Shown here: positions 16,347 through 30,493 of the stretch, piece by piece
Position numbering within the stretch: the first letter of the stretch is position 1
How the letters are laid out: the number at the start of each line of letters is the position of its first letter
Origin: Streptomyces phaeofaciens
GTDB taxonomy: Bacteria; Actinomycetota; Actinomycetes; Streptomycetales; Streptomycetaceae
Reading direction: 5' to 3'
Assembly: GCF_014648915.1 (NCBI RefSeq)
Contig: NZ_BMSA01000019.1
Location: 62,001 to 126,000 of the forward strand
DNA length: 64,000 bases
Program-made: the position numbers and the translations under genes
The notes under the pieces: model-generated
Database searches by the model: none
What the model was told of the DNA's origin: nothing
Seen by the model: the letters and a program-made list of their open reading frames with translations, nothing else

Positions 16347-17270
16347 ATGTCTAACAAGAGGGGCCGGATACCGCTCAAGGCCCGCAAGGTGTCCTTCTCC
16401 TGGGACGGCACACCGCTGCACTGGGTCCCCGGCGATCCGTTCGCCACCCACACCATGAACGTGCTGCACCTGCTGCTGCCGGCCGGCGAACGCTGGTTCG
16501 TGCACGTCTACCGGCAGGTGCTGCCGTACATCCGGGACGAGCGGCTGCGCGAGGACGTCATCGGGTTCATCGGCCAGGAGGCCATGCACTCCCAGGCGCA
16601 CGACGAGGTGCTGCCGCACCTCAAGGAGCAGGGGCTCGACCCGACGCCGTACACCGCGCAGGTCGACTGGTTCTTCGAGAAGCTGCTCGGCGACCGCACG
16701 CTGCCGCCCGGGCGGGCGCGGCGCTGGTGGCTGATGGAGCGGGTGGCGCTGATAGCGGCCATCGAGCACTACACCGCCTTCCTCGGCGACTGGATCCTCA
16801 ACGCCGAGGAGCTGGACCGCCGGGGCGCCGATCCGACCATGCTGGACCTGCTGCGCTGGCACGGCGCGGAGGAGGTCGAGCACCGCTCGGTCGCCTTCGA
16901 CCTCTTCACCCATCTCGACGGCGGCTACCGGCGCCGGGTGCGCACCTGGGCGACCGCGTTCGCGGCCCTGGTCTTCCTCTTCCAGCGCGGGACGCGCTTC
17001 TTCATGGAGAACGACCCGACACTCGTCGACGGGAAGGCGAGCTTCCGGGACTTCTACGTCCGCGGCCGGCGGGGCACACTACCCGCGACCGGCGATCTGC
17101 TGAAGTCCGTCCCGCGCTATCTGAGCCGGAGCTACCACCCCTCGCAGGAGGGCTCCACGGAGCAGGCGGCCGCCTATCTGGCGACCTCTCCCGCGGCGCT
17201 GGCGGCCGAGGCGGCCGAGTCGGAGGGCGCGGGCGTCCCGTCCGCCCGCGTCGAGAAGGGAGCCGTGTGA
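16347..17270 (+). CDS. PF10118-type predicted metal-dependent hydrolase (ferritin-like di-iron fold)
   Basis: The 307-residue product belongs to COG3687/PF10118, annotated only as a predicted metal-dependent hydrolase. Helix-borne Glu/His ligands typical of a di-iron ferritin-like four-helix bundle are visible: PAGERWFVHVYR (about 47), GQEAMHSQAHDEVL (about 76), AAIEHYTAFLGDW (about 138) and HGAEEVEHRSVAFDLF (about 172). A hydrophobic segment near 200-217 suggests a membrane association. The gene overlaps the start of a flavin/2Fe-2S reductase by one base. I infer that this protein is an oxygenase or desaturase-like enzyme fed electrons by that reductase rather than a hydrolase. The substrate, perhaps a fatty acid or lipid, is unknown. 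Confidence 0.75.
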   Translation: MSNKRGRIPLKARKVSFSWDGTPLHWVPGDPFATHTMNVLHLLLPAGERWFVHVYRQVLPYIRDERLREDVIGFIGQEAMHSQAHDEVLPHLKEQGLDPTPYTAQVDWFFEKLLGDRTLPPGRARRWWLMERVALIAAIEHYTAFLGDWILNAEELDRRGADPTMLDLLRWHGAEEVEHRSVAFDLFTHLDGGYRRRVRTWATAFAALVFLFQRGTRFFMENDPTLVDGKASFRDFYVRGRRGTLPATGDLLKSVPRYLSRSYHPSQEGSTEQAAAYLATSPAALAAEAAESEGAGVPSARVEKGAV

Positions 17271-18313
17271 TGCCGAGGCCCGTGACCGTGGCGGCCGTCG
17301 CCGGTGCGGCGTGGCTGGTGAAGCGGGCGTTGCGGCGCCGGATCCAGGTCTCCCCGCTGTGGCCGATGCCCGCACTGGAGGAACCGGTCTCCGGGCGGCC
17401 GCGGTCGCGCGCGCTGCGGCTGCGGGTGGCCGCGCACGAGACGATCGCCGACGGGGTCGTCCGGCTGCGCCTCGAGGGGCGGGAGCTGCCGCGCTGGGCG
17501 CCGGGGGCGCACATCGAGCTGGTGCTGCCGTCGGGGCTGGTGCGGCAGTACTCGCTGTGCGGGGACCCGGAGGACACCTCGTCGTACACCGTCGCCGTGC
17601 GGCTGGTGACGGACGGGCGGGGCGGCTCGCGGGAGGTGCACGGGCTGCGGGAGGGCACGCAGGTCGAGGTGCGGGGGCCGCGGAACCGGTTCGCGCTCGT
17701 GGCCGCGCCCTCGTACGTCTTCGTCGCGGGCGGCATCGGGATCACGCCGGTCCTGCCGATGCTGCGGGCACTGCCCGAGGATGCCGACTGGCGGCTGGTG
17801 TACGCCGGCCGGACCCGCGCCTCGATGCCGTTCCTGGAGGAGATCGAGAAGCTCGGCAGGACGGGGGTCCCCGCGCCGGAGCGGGAGCGGGTGACGGTCG
17901 TCGAGGGGCGGCCGGCCCTCGACGCGCTGCCGGCGGAGCTGCCCGAGGGGGCGGCCGTCTACGCCTGCGGGCCGGAGGGGCTCATGGCGGCGGTGGCCGA
18001 GCGGGTACCGGCCGTGCGGGTCGAGCGGTTCGGGGCGCGGGCCGCGACCGGAGTCCCCTTCGAGGTCGAACTCCGGCGCACGGGACGGGTGTTGACGGTC
18101 CCGGCCGACTCGTCCGTGCTCTCCGCCGTACGCGCCGAGCTGCCGGGCACCCTCTACTCCTGCGAGCAGGGATTCTGCGGCACCTGCCGACAGCGGGTGG
18201 TGGCCGGGGAAGTGGACCACCAAGACGAGCTGTTGACGGACGCGGAACGCGCCGACTCGATGCTCATCTGTGTGTCGCGGGCGCGAAGTGATCGTCTGGT
18301 GCTGGACATGTGA
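17270..18313 (+). CDS. ferredoxin reductase-like flavoprotein (PDR/VanB family)
   Basis: The 347-residue product has an N-terminal hydrophobic/basic segment (VAAVAGAAWLVKRALRRR). The flavin domain shows RQYSLCGDPED (about 85), and the NAD domain shows VFVAGGIGITPVLPMLRAL (about 150) and YACGPEGLMAAV. The C-terminal plant-type 2Fe-2S domain has CEQGFCGTC and a distal Cys in SMLICVSRA. This is the layout of phthalate dioxygenase/VanB reductases that pass electrons from NAD(P)H to an oxygenase. The start overlaps the upstream stop (TGATG), with GAAGGGAG seven bases before, so it is translationally coupled to the ferritin-like protein and probably its redox partner. Confidence 0.9.
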   Translation: MPRPVTVAAVAGAAWLVKRALRRRIQVSPLWPMPALEEPVSGRPRSRALRLRVAAHETIADGVVRLRLEGRELPRWAPGAHIELVLPSGLVRQYSLCGDPEDTSSYTVAVRLVTDGRGGSREVHGLREGTQVEVRGPRNRFALVAAPSYVFVAGGIGITPVLPMLRALPEDADWRLVYAGRTRASMPFLEEIEKLGRTGVPAPERERVTVVEGRPALDALPAELPEGAAVYACGPEGLMAAVAERVPAVRVERFGARAATGVPFEVELRRTGRVLTVPADSSVLSAVRAELPGTLYSCEQGFCGTCRQRVVAGEVDHQDELLTDAERADSMLICVSRARSDRLVLDM

Positions 18314-18369
18314 ACGCTCATGGCCGGTCCGGGCCGTTCGAGGCCTGAATCGATCGGTAAGGTGTCCGC

Positions 18370-19059
18370 ATGAGTACCGGGGTTCGCCGCAGGATGGGAG
18401 TCGAGGAGCGGCGGCAGCAGTTGATCGGCGTCGCCCTCGAACTGTTCGCCAAGCGCTCCCCCGACGAGGTCTCGATCGACGAGATAGCCGCGACCGCCGG
18501 CATCTCCCGGCCCCTCGTCTACCACTACTTCCCCGGCAAACTCAGCCTGTACGAGGCGGCGTTGAAGCGTGCCTCGGAGGATCTCGCGAGCCGGTTCGTC
18601 GAGGCGCACGACGGGCCGCTGGGCTCCCGGCTGCTCCGGGTGATGCGGCGCTACTTCGACTTCGTGGACGAGCACGGCCCCGGCTTCTCCGCCCTGATGC
18701 GCGGCGGCCCCGCGGTCGGCTCCTCGACCACCAACGCCCTCATCGACTCCGTACGCCAGGCCGCCTACGAGCAGATCCTGTCGCACCTGGGGGTCACCGA
18801 CCCGCCCGCCCGGCTCGAACTCGTCGTGCGCTCGTGGATCTCGCTCGCCGAGTCGACCGCGCTGATCTGGCTGGACGGGCGGCGCATCCCGCGCCAGGAG
18901 CTGGAGGTGCAGCTCGTGCACGACTTCGCCGCGCTGACCGCCGTGAGCGCCGCCTACGACGACGAGATGCGGACGTTGCTGCGCCCGATGCTCGGCGGCG
19001 AGCCGGCCGACGGCCCCTTCGGGGACCTGGCCACCCGGCTCATCGCCCTCGCGTCGTAG
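18370..19059 (+). CDS. TetR-family regulator
   Basis: The 229-residue product has an N-terminal TetR helix-turn-helix: RRQQLIGVALELFAKRSPDEVSIDEIAATAGISRPLVYHYFPGKLSLYEAAL (about 15-65, described by its landmarks Ser-Ile-Asp-Glu-Ile-Ala and Tyr-His-Tyr-Phe). A helical ligand domain follows. TAAGGT (18358-18363) is six bases before ATG 18370, so it is expressed from its own leaderless promoter. It lies 56 bases after the reductase gene on the same strand and may control the ferritin-like/reductase pair. I saw no clear shared palindrome to confirm that. Confidence 0.88.
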   Translation: MSTGVRRRMGVEERRQQLIGVALELFAKRSPDEVSIDEIAATAGISRPLVYHYFPGKLSLYEAALKRASEDLASRFVEAHDGPLGSRLLRVMRRYFDFVDEHGPGFSALMRGGPAVGSSTTNALIDSVRQAAYEQILSHLGVTDPPARLELVVRSWISLAESTALIWLDGRRIPRQELEVQLVHDFAALTAVSAAYDDEMRTLLRPMLGGEPADGPFGDLATRLIALAS

Positions 19060-19085
19060 CCGCCGCCTGCCGCTCCCGGCCCTTC

Positions 19086-19448
19086 CTAGCCCTCGTACTT
19101 GCGGTACGACGGGTCCAGGTCGCGCACCTCGGCGGAGGCGTGCAGCACGAAGCCGTCGCCCGCCACATGCTCGCGCAGCAGCTCCAGGACGGCCTCGGTC
19201 AGCTTCGCCTTGGTCTCGTCGGTACGCCCGGCCAGCAGCCCGAGGGTGACGTGCACGATCGCGTGGCGCTGCTCGGCGGGGTCCTCGTAGCCGAACGCCG
19301 TGAAGTCGGCCTCGCGGAACAGCGTCTTGCAGGCCTCCGGCTTGGCGGCCGCGATCTCGACCACCAAGGTGTGCAGGGCCCGTGCGAAGGCACCCCGGTC
19401 GAAGGACGGGCTCATCGCACCGGAGTGGTCGACGGTGATCTGCGGCAT
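19086..19448 (-). CDS. 5-carboxymethyl-2-hydroxymuconate delta-isomerase-like (tautomerase superfamily)
   Basis: The 120-residue product starts MPQITVDHSGAM. Pro2, exposed after Met removal, is the catalytic base of tautomerases, and the length is that of CHMI. HAIVHVTLGLLAGRTDETKAKLTEAVLELL is the conserved second half. CHMI acts in homoprotocatechuate breakdown, but no other gene of that pathway is near, so the substrate is uncertain. AGGAG lies six bases before the ATG. It lies 30 bases upstream of the phosphatase stop and follows that gene's transcription unit. Confidence 0.8.
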   Translation of the reverse strand: MPQITVDHSGAMSPSFDRGAFARALHTLVVEIAAAKPEACKTLFREADFTAFGYEDPAEQRHAIVHVTLGLLAGRTDETKAKLTEAVLELLREHVAGDGFVLHASAEVRDLDPSYRKYEG

Positions 19449-19478
19449 GGTCGCTCCTGTTCCAGTCGTCTGCGACGT

Positions 19479-21086
19479 TCACCCTAGTCGCAGCGCCAGC
19501 ATCGCGATGTCGTCCTCCCGGTCCTGGCCGAACCGGCCGAGAAGCAGGTCGCACAGGGCGTCCACGCCGGGCGGGGCCCCGGCGGCGGTCTCGCGCAGCC
19601 GGTCCAGACAGACGCCGATGTCCGTGCCGCGGGTCTCGACGAGGCCGTCGGTCACCATCAGCAACCGGTCCGTGCGGGCCAGCACCAGCTCCGCCGGCTC
19701 CGGCCGCCGCAGACCGAGCCCCAGCAGCGGCCCGTCCGCGTCGACGTACGCGGCGCCACCGCCGTCCGCCACGACCAGCGGCGGGAGATGGCCCGCGTTG
19801 GCGACCCGCACCCGGCCGGTGCCGGGGTGGAGCAGCGCCAGACAGACGGTCGCCGTGACGTCGGGGTGGTAGCGCTGGAGCATCCGGTCGAGCCGGGCGG
19901 CCAGCGCCGCCGGGTCCGGATCCTCGACGCAGTAGGCGCGCAGCGCGTGCCGGATCTCCACCATCACGGTGGCCGCCTCCAGCGAGTGCCCCACCACGTC
20001 GCCGACCGCCGTGAGCACCCCGGCCCCGGTGGACACGGCCGCGTAGAAGTCGCCGCCGATCTCGGTCTCCCGGGACGCGGGCACGTACCGCACCGCCAGG
20101 TCCACGCCGGGCACCTCGGGCAGCAGTCCCTGCGGCAGGGGCAGGAAACTGCGCTGGAGGGTGAGCGCCACATGCCGTTCCGCCTGGTACCTCAGCAGCG
20201 GTTCGGCGGCCAGCGCGGCGGCCTCGGCGAGCCGGGCGACCAGAGCGTCGCCGGCACCGGCCCCGGCGGGCATCGCCAGACAGACCGGCGTACGACGCCC
20301 CCGGGGCACCGCCAGCACCAGGCGGGCCTCCTCCCGGACCCCGGGCCGCAGGAACCCGGCGGGCCACAGCGACGCCGGCACCACGGCACTGCGCACCCCG
20401 CCGCGCCCCGCCGTGAGCCGGGCGACCAGTCCGGCCACCTTCTCGTGCGCCGCCGCGTCCGGCAGGGCGAGTGCGGCACGCTCCCGGGACGCGCCCCGGT
20501 GCAGCTCGCCACCCGGTCCGAGCACGAAGGCGACGGCCGGTGAGCCGGTCAGCCGGGCCGCGCCCTCCGCCGCCGCGTCGGCCAGCTCCGCCGGACAGCG
20601 CGCGGCCTGCACGGCGCCGACCGCCTCCGCGAGGAGCGTCAGCCGCCGCGCCAGCGCCTCGGCGTCCCCGTGCCGGCGGGCGCCGCGCACCGCGGCCCGG
20701 ACGACGGCCTGGACCTCCAGCGGATCGGCGGGGACCGTCAGATACGCCTCACCGCCCGCGTCCAGTCCCCGGCACCGGTCGCGCGGGGCGACCACGGCGG
20801 CCGAGAAGTAGACGACGGGCAGCGCGGCGGTGGGCGGCCGGGACTTCAGCCGGCGGCACAGGTCGAAGCCGCTCATGTCCGGCAGTCCGACGTCCACCAG
20901 CGCCACGTCGGGCAGCCGGCCGGTCCGCTGCCGCTCGTCGAGTTCACGGAGCGCCTCGCGGCCGCCGGCCACGGGCACCACCCGGTGGCCGGCCCGGCGC
21001 AGGACCGGGCCCAGGGCATGGCGGCCCGCCGGCACGTCGTCGACGACCAGCACGGTCGTGTCGCTCTGTTCGCGGTTGCCGTACAT
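19479..21086 (-). CDS. receiver-GAF-like-PP2C (SpoIIE/RsbU-type) serine phosphatase
   Basis: The 535-residue product has an N-terminal receiver domain (TVLVVDDVPAGRHAL, phosphoacceptor in VALVDVGLPDMSGFDL about 56). A GAF-like middle (about 140-300) precedes a SpoIIE/PP2C domain (about 310-535) with GGDFYAAV, GDVVGHSLEAA, ANAGHLPPL and DDIAMLAL. Such RsbU/SpoIIE proteins dephosphorylate anti-anti-sigma factors. The receiver is odd: the usual KP motif is TVPAD, so the conserved Lys is missing. ATG 21086 is preferred to 21110 because GAAGG lies eight bases before it. No anti-sigma genes adjoin it, so it probably works in trans. Confidence 0.85.
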   Translation of the reverse strand: MYGNREQSDTTVLVVDDVPAGRHALGPVLRRAGHRVVPVAGGREALRELDERQRTGRLPDVALVDVGLPDMSGFDLCRRLKSRPPTAALPVVYFSAAVVAPRDRCRGLDAGGEAYLTVPADPLEVQAVVRAAVRGARRHGDAEALARRLTLLAEAVGAVQAARCPAELADAAAEGAARLTGSPAVAFVLGPGGELHRGASRERAALALPDAAAHEKVAGLVARLTAGRGGVRSAVVPASLWPAGFLRPGVREEARLVLAVPRGRRTPVCLAMPAGAGAGDALVARLAEAAALAAEPLLRYQAERHVALTLQRSFLPLPQGLLPEVPGVDLAVRYVPASRETEIGGDFYAAVSTGAGVLTAVGDVVGHSLEAATVMVEIRHALRAYCVEDPDPAALAARLDRMLQRYHPDVTATVCLALLHPGTGRVRVANAGHLPPLVVADGGGAAYVDADGPLLGLGLRRPEPAELVLARTDRLLMVTDGLVETRGTDIGVCLDRLRETAAGAPPGVDALCDLLLGRFGQDREDDIAMLALRLG

Positions 21087-21160
21087 CTTCCGGCGCCTTC
21101 GAAGGGACATGGTGAGGGGGCGGCCCCGAACCGGGACCGCCCCCTCAACGTAGTTCCTTA

Positions 21161-26560
<5,400 letters not shown>

Positions 26561-26675
26561 AGGCGTGAACTCCTAGCGATTACGGCTCTCTTGGGTCCGA
26601 CCCCTGCGCCGCGGCACGGCCTGATCGGCTTCGTTGCCGGGCGCCCGCGCGACCGTATCGCTAACGAAAGGTTTA

Positions 26676-26710
26676 CAGCAAGAGGCTTGAAACCGATGGA
26701 AAGAACTTTC
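26676..26710. promoter_or_regulatory. candidate MalR operator region between pullulanase and amylase genes
   Basis: Read on the minus strand, CTTGCTG (26682-26676) is followed by TAAAC and CTTTCG. On the plus strand a palindrome GAAAG-AA-CTTTC lies at 26699-26710. Both resemble the CTTGCAG/CTTTC elements at the other starch genes here. Maltose-dependent repression by MalR (Reg1) of amylase genes is established in Streptomyces; the exact site is my inference. Confidence 0.5.
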
Positions 26711-26720
26711 ACATCGCACC

Positions 26721-26759
26721 TTGACGGGCTGTTCCCAACTGGCCCAGTCTCACCAGTTG
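26721..26759 (+). promoter_or_regulatory. promoter of the alpha-amylase gene with overlapping inverted repeat
   Basis: TTGACG (26721-26726), 18 bases, CAGTCT (26745-26750). CAACTGG (26736-26742) and CCAGTTG (26753-26759) form a 7-bp inverted repeat that brackets the -10 and the expected transcription start. Confidence 0.55.
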
Positions 26760-26812
26760 TTGAAGCCCGAACCCGCCACCCCCCTCCCTCTGCAACCCTT
26801 ACGGAGCCGCAG

Positions 26813-28879
26813 ATGAGCAGACACCGGCCCCCGGGTGTCGTCCGCCGCACGGCGAGTGCCGCGGCCGCGGCCGCACTGGCCCTCGCCGGAGCGATCGCCC
26901 TGCCCGCCGCCCCCGCCCGGGCGGACGCCACGACCTCGGGCGACGTGATCGCCAACCTCTGGGAGTACAACTGGAACTCGGTCGCGGCCGAGTGCGCGGA
27001 CGTCCTCGGCCCGGGCGGCTACGGCGCCGTCTGGGTCGCCCCGCCGTCCGAGTCCCTCAAGCAGTCGAACTACTACTGGTGGGACGTCTACCAGCCCTAC
27101 TCGTACGAGCTGAGTGGCCGATTCGGGACGGCGGCCCAGTTCGCGAGCATGGTGGACGCCTGCCACGACGCGGGCGTGAAGGTCTACACGGACGCGGTGA
27201 TCAACCACACCGCCGCCCAGACCGGAACCGGCTACCGCGGCACGACGCTCACCAACAAGTACGACACCCCCGACTGGGACCCCGGCGACTTCCACACCTC
27301 GGCGGAGTGCAACGACTCCGACCTGATCATCGACGACTGGTCCAACCTCTCCGAGATCCAGAACTGCGAGCTGCTCGGGCTGCCCGACCTGGAGACCGAG
27401 GACGACAACGTCCGCTCGGGCATCGCCGCCTATCTCAACGAGCAGATCGCCCTCGGCGTCGACGGGTTCCGCGTCGACGCCGCCAAGCACATCCCGGTCG
27501 CCGACCTGAACGCGATCCGGGCGAAGCTCGACGACACGACGTCGGGCGCGGACCCGTACGTCTTCCAGGAGGTCTACCCGGGCTCCGCCCCCGCGGCCTC
27601 CGACTACTACGCCTCGGGCGACGTCCTGGACTTCACCTACGCGAGCAGGATGAAGTCCGCCTTCCAGGGCAATGTCTCGGACCTGGAGTCCCTGGCCTCC
27701 TCCGGGATCCTCACCCCGGCGAACTCGGTGTCCTTCGTGACCAACCACGACACCGAGCGCAACGGCCTGCACATGAGCTACAAGGACGGCGACACCTACC
27801 GGCTCGCCAACATCTTCCAGCTCGCCTACAAGTGGTCGACGCCCACGGTCTACTCCGGCTTCGAGTTCTCCTCCTCCGACCAGGCCCCGCCGAACTCGGG
27901 CGGTTTCGTCACCGACACCACCTGCGGCTCGGGCTGGTACTGCCTGCAGCGGGACGCCGCGATCACCGGCATGGTGAAGTGGCACAACGCGGTCGGCTCG
28001 GCGGCGGTCACCAACTGGTCGACCAAGTCGTCGAGCGTCATCGGCTTCGCCCGCGGCACCGGCGGCTATGTCGCGATCAACAACGGCTCCTCCGCGGCCA
28101 CGTACACCTTCGCGACCGGCATGGCCGACGGCACCTACGCCAATGTCGTCGACAACGGCGGCTCGACGGTCACGGTCTCCGGCGGCAACGCCACGCTCAC
28201 CCTCCCGGCGAAGGGCGCGATCGCGTTCTACGACGGCGCGTTCACCCCGTGCGACACGTCCTGCGAGGAGCCGGACGACGGCACCTCGACCGTGGCCGCG
28301 ACCCTCGAGGAGTACGCCCCGACCGCCTCGGGCACCACGGTGTACGTCGTCGGCTCGATCACCGCCCTGGGAGGGTGGGACACCTCCAAGGCCGTCCCGC
28401 TGTCGTCCTCGGGCTACCCCCTCTGGTCGGGGGCGGTGAACGTGCCGGTCAACACGGCGTTCGAGTACAAGTACATCAAGAAGGACGCGTCCGGGAACGT
28501 GACCTGGGAGTCCAACGCCAACCGGACGGCCGCGACGACCACGTCGGCGCTCACCCTCGCCAACTCGTGGAACCTCGCGAGCGCGAGCGCCACCGACCTG
28601 ACCTTCCGGGTCGACGCGACGACCGACTGGGGCACCAACGTCTACGTCGTCGGCTCGGTCGCCTCGCTGGGCTCCTGGAACACCGCCGACGCGATCCCGC
28701 TGTCGTCGGCCTCGTACCCGGCCTGGAGCAGGACGGTCATCGTCCCCAGGAGCACGGCCCTGGCCTACAAGTACATCAAGAAGGACGCCTCGGGGAACGT
28801 GACCTGGGAGTCCGGGACGAACCGCTCGTACACGACGGGCGGTTCGTCCGGATACACCGTGAACGACACCTGGAAGTAG
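26813..28879 (+). CDS. secreted alpha-amylase (GH13_32) with two starch-binding domains
   Basis: The 688-residue product has a Sec signal (cleavage near PARA|DATT). The GH13_32 barrel has DGFRVDAAKH (Asp about 217), YVFQEVYPG (Glu about 250) and [11 protein letters not shown] (Asp about 308). After an all-beta C domain a Cys-flanked linker (PCDTSCEEPDDGT) leads to tandem CBM20 modules (about 490-590 and 592-688), each with VYVVGS and YKYIKKDASGNVTWES. Classical Streptomyces amylases usually carry one CBM20, so the second is a duplication. GGAG six bases before ATG 26813. It hydrolyses starch outside the cell to maltodextrins for MalEFG. Confidence 0.95.
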   Translation: MSRHRPPGVVRRTASAAAAAALALAGAIALPAAPARADATTSGDVIANLWEYNWNSVAAECADVLGPGGYGAVWVAPPSESLKQSNYYWWDVYQPYSYELSGRFGTAAQFASMVDACHDAGVKVYTDAVINHTAAQTGTGYRGTTLTNKYDTPDWDPGDFHTSAECNDSDLIIDDWSNLSEIQNCELLGLPDLETEDDNVRSGIAAYLNEQIALGVDGFRVDAAKHIPVADLNAIRAKLDDTTSGADPYVFQEVYPGSAPAASDYYASGDVLDFTYASRMKSAFQGNVSDLESLASSGILTPANSVSFVTNHDTERNGLHMSYKDGDTYRLANIFQLAYKWSTPTVYSGFEFSSSDQAPPNSGGFVTDTTCGSGWYCLQRDAAITGMVKWHNAVGSAAVTNWSTKSSSVIGFARGTGGYVAINNGSSAATYTFATGMADGTYANVVDNGGSTVTVSGGNATLTLPAKGAIAFYDGAFTPCDTSCEEPDDGTSTVAATLEEYAPTASGTTVYVVGSITALGGWDTSKAVPLSSSGYPLWSGAVNVPVNTAFEYKYIKKDASGNVTWESNANRTAATTTSALTLANSWNLASASATDLTFRVDATTDWGTNVYVVGSVASLGSWNTADAIPLSSASYPAWSRTVIVPRSTALAYKYIKKDASGNVTWESGTNRSYTTGGSSGYTVNDTWK
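28466..28813 (+). repeat. direct repeats within duplicated CBM20 modules
   Basis: A 48-bp stretch at 28466-28513 recurs at 28766-28813 with two or three mismatches, exactly 300 bp apart. It encodes YKYIKKDASGNVTWES in both CBM20 domains, marking an in-frame duplication of a 100-residue module. Confidence 0.85.
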
Positions 28880-28892
28880 CGGCAGAGCCCGC

Positions 28893-30272
28893 TCAGCAGC
28901 TCGACTTCCCGGCGTAGATCGCCAGCGCCGTGTTCGCGCCCAGGGTGGCGGTGAACTGCCCACCGGAGTTCACCGCCACCGTGGTGTTGTTCTGCACGTT
29001 GCAGTACGTTCCCGCCGGCAGCGAGGTCTGGTACGTCCGGGTGAGCGAGCCGCCCTCGTGGTTGATGGCCACGTATCCCTTGGCGCCCCGGCCGAAGGCG
29101 ATCGCGTCGCCCCCGTTGTCCCACCAGTCGCCGACCGCCGCGCCGCGGGTGGCGTTGCGGAAGCCGACCATGCGCAGGATCTCCGGCCAGGCGTGCTGGC
29201 ACTTCCAGCCGTTCTGCCAGCAGGCGCTCACCGAACCGCCGCTCGGGGGTCCGGCGTCGATGTCCGACCACTCGTAGCCGGAGTTGATGTCCGGGGCACC
29301 GTAGGGGTACGCCAGCATGAAGACGTTCGCCAGGGTGTAGTCGGCGCCGTTCTTGTAGTTGAGCGTCGAGCCGTTGCGCTCGGTGTCGTGGTTGTCGACG
29401 AAGACACCCGAGACCGAGCTGCTCATGTAGCCCCAGCCCTCGCCGTAGTTCTTGAGGTAGGCGAGGTTCTCGTTGGTGAAGACCCGCTTGAGGTCGTAGG
29501 CGTAGCGGAACTCCTGCACGTCCCCGTTGCCCGTGTACTCCGTGGGCTGGACGGCCTCGCCGCTGCCGTAGATGGCCTCCTGCTTCCAGTAGACGGAAGG
29601 GTTGGTCAGCCGCGACTTGATGTTGGCGAGGTCGGCGGTGTCGATGTGCTTGGCCGCGTCGATCCGGAAGCCGTCGACGCCCAGCGTCAGCAGGTCGTTC
29701 ATGTAGCCGGCGATGGCACCGCGGACGTAGCTCTCGCCGGTGTCGAGGTCGGCCAGGCCGACCAGTTCGCAGTGCTGGACGTTCCAGCGGTCGCTGTAGT
29801 TGGAGACCTGGGAGGTGCAGTCGTCGAAGTCGTTGGACGAGTACAGACCCGGGTAGGTGTACTTCGTGTACGACGAGCCGCCGGTGCCGGTGCCGGAGCC
29901 CGCGGACATGTGGTTGATCACGGTGTCGACGACGACCTTGACCCCCGCCGCGTGGCAGGTGTTCACCATGTTCGTGAAGGCCGTACGGTCGCCCAGCCGC
30001 CCCGCGATCTTGTAGCTGACCGGCTGGTACGAGGTCCACCACTGCGAGCCCTGTATGTGCTCGGCGGGCGGCGAGACCTGGACGTAGCCGTAGCCGGCCG
30101 GGCCCAGGGTGTTGGTGCACTCCTTGGCGACCGAGGCGAAGTTCCACTCGAAGAGGACCGCGGTGACGTCCTTGGTGCCGGGAGGGGAGGCGTACGCCGC
30201 GCCGGGGGCCATGAGGGCGGCTGTGACGGCGGTGAGGGCGGCGGCGCTTGAAACGATTCTGCTGCGTGCCAT
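28893..30272 (-). CDS. secreted alpha-amylase (GH13_32), single-domain
   Basis: The 459-residue product has a signal peptide (cleavage near AYAS|PPG) and a GH13_32 catalytic core. The core carries [12 protein letters not shown] (Asp about 203), YWKQEAIYG (Glu about 232) and [12 protein letters not shown] (Asp about 295), ending in a short beta domain with no CBM20. It is a paralogue of the convergent amylase; the stops are 13 bases apart. AAGGAA lies six bases before ATG 30272. It would be better suited to soluble oligosaccharides than to granules. The upstream region carries CTTGCAG and CTGCAAG elements, so it is probably in the MalR regulon. Confidence 0.94.
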   Translation of the reverse strand: MARSRIVSSAAALTAVTAALMAPGAAYASPPGTKDVTAVLFEWNFASVAKECTNTLGPAGYGYVQVSPPAEHIQGSQWWTSYQPVSYKIAGRLGDRTAFTNMVNTCHAAGVKVVVDTVINHMSAGSGTGTGGSSYTKYTYPGLYSSNDFDDCTSQVSNYSDRWNVQHCELVGLADLDTGESYVRGAIAGYMNDLLTLGVDGFRIDAAKHIDTADLANIKSRLTNPSVYWKQEAIYGSGEAVQPTEYTGNGDVQEFRYAYDLKRVFTNENLAYLKNYGEGWGYMSSSVSGVFVDNHDTERNGSTLNYKNGADYTLANVFMLAYPYGAPDINSGYEWSDIDAGPPSGGSVSACWQNGWKCQHAWPEILRMVGFRNATRGAAVGDWWDNGGDAIAFGRGAKGYVAINHEGGSLTRTYQTSLPAGTYCNVQNNTTVAVNSGGQFTATLGANTALAIYAGKSSC

Positions 30273-30320
30273 GTGGGGTTCCTTCGACGTTGAAGGCTGT
30301 TGCTGAAATCTTTCAGAAAC

Positions 30321-30388
30321 CTTGCAGTGGCGCGATGTTAAGGCTCCGTCGGCCAAAAAGGCAGCGGGCTGCGTGAAAGATCTGCAAG
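30321..30388. promoter_or_regulatory. paired CTTGCAG/CTGCAAG elements upstream of the single-domain amylase
   Basis: CTTGCAG at 30321-30327 and CTGCAAG at 30382-30388. Read on the gene's strand, the distal copy continues as CTTGCAG-A-TCTTTCACG (30388-30372). CTTGCAG-type elements are the known MalR/Reg1 targets in Streptomyces amylase and malE promoters. CTGAAA/TTTCAG (30303-30316) adds a further small dyad between them and the start codon. Confidence 0.6.
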
Positions 30389-30493
30389 AAGTTACCGGGT
30401 GACGATCCGTCAGACCGGCTCCACGGGCGGGCGGTTCGGGAAAACAGCGAGGCCCGCCACTCCCCCAAGAGTGACGGGCCCCGTGCCGGAGGA

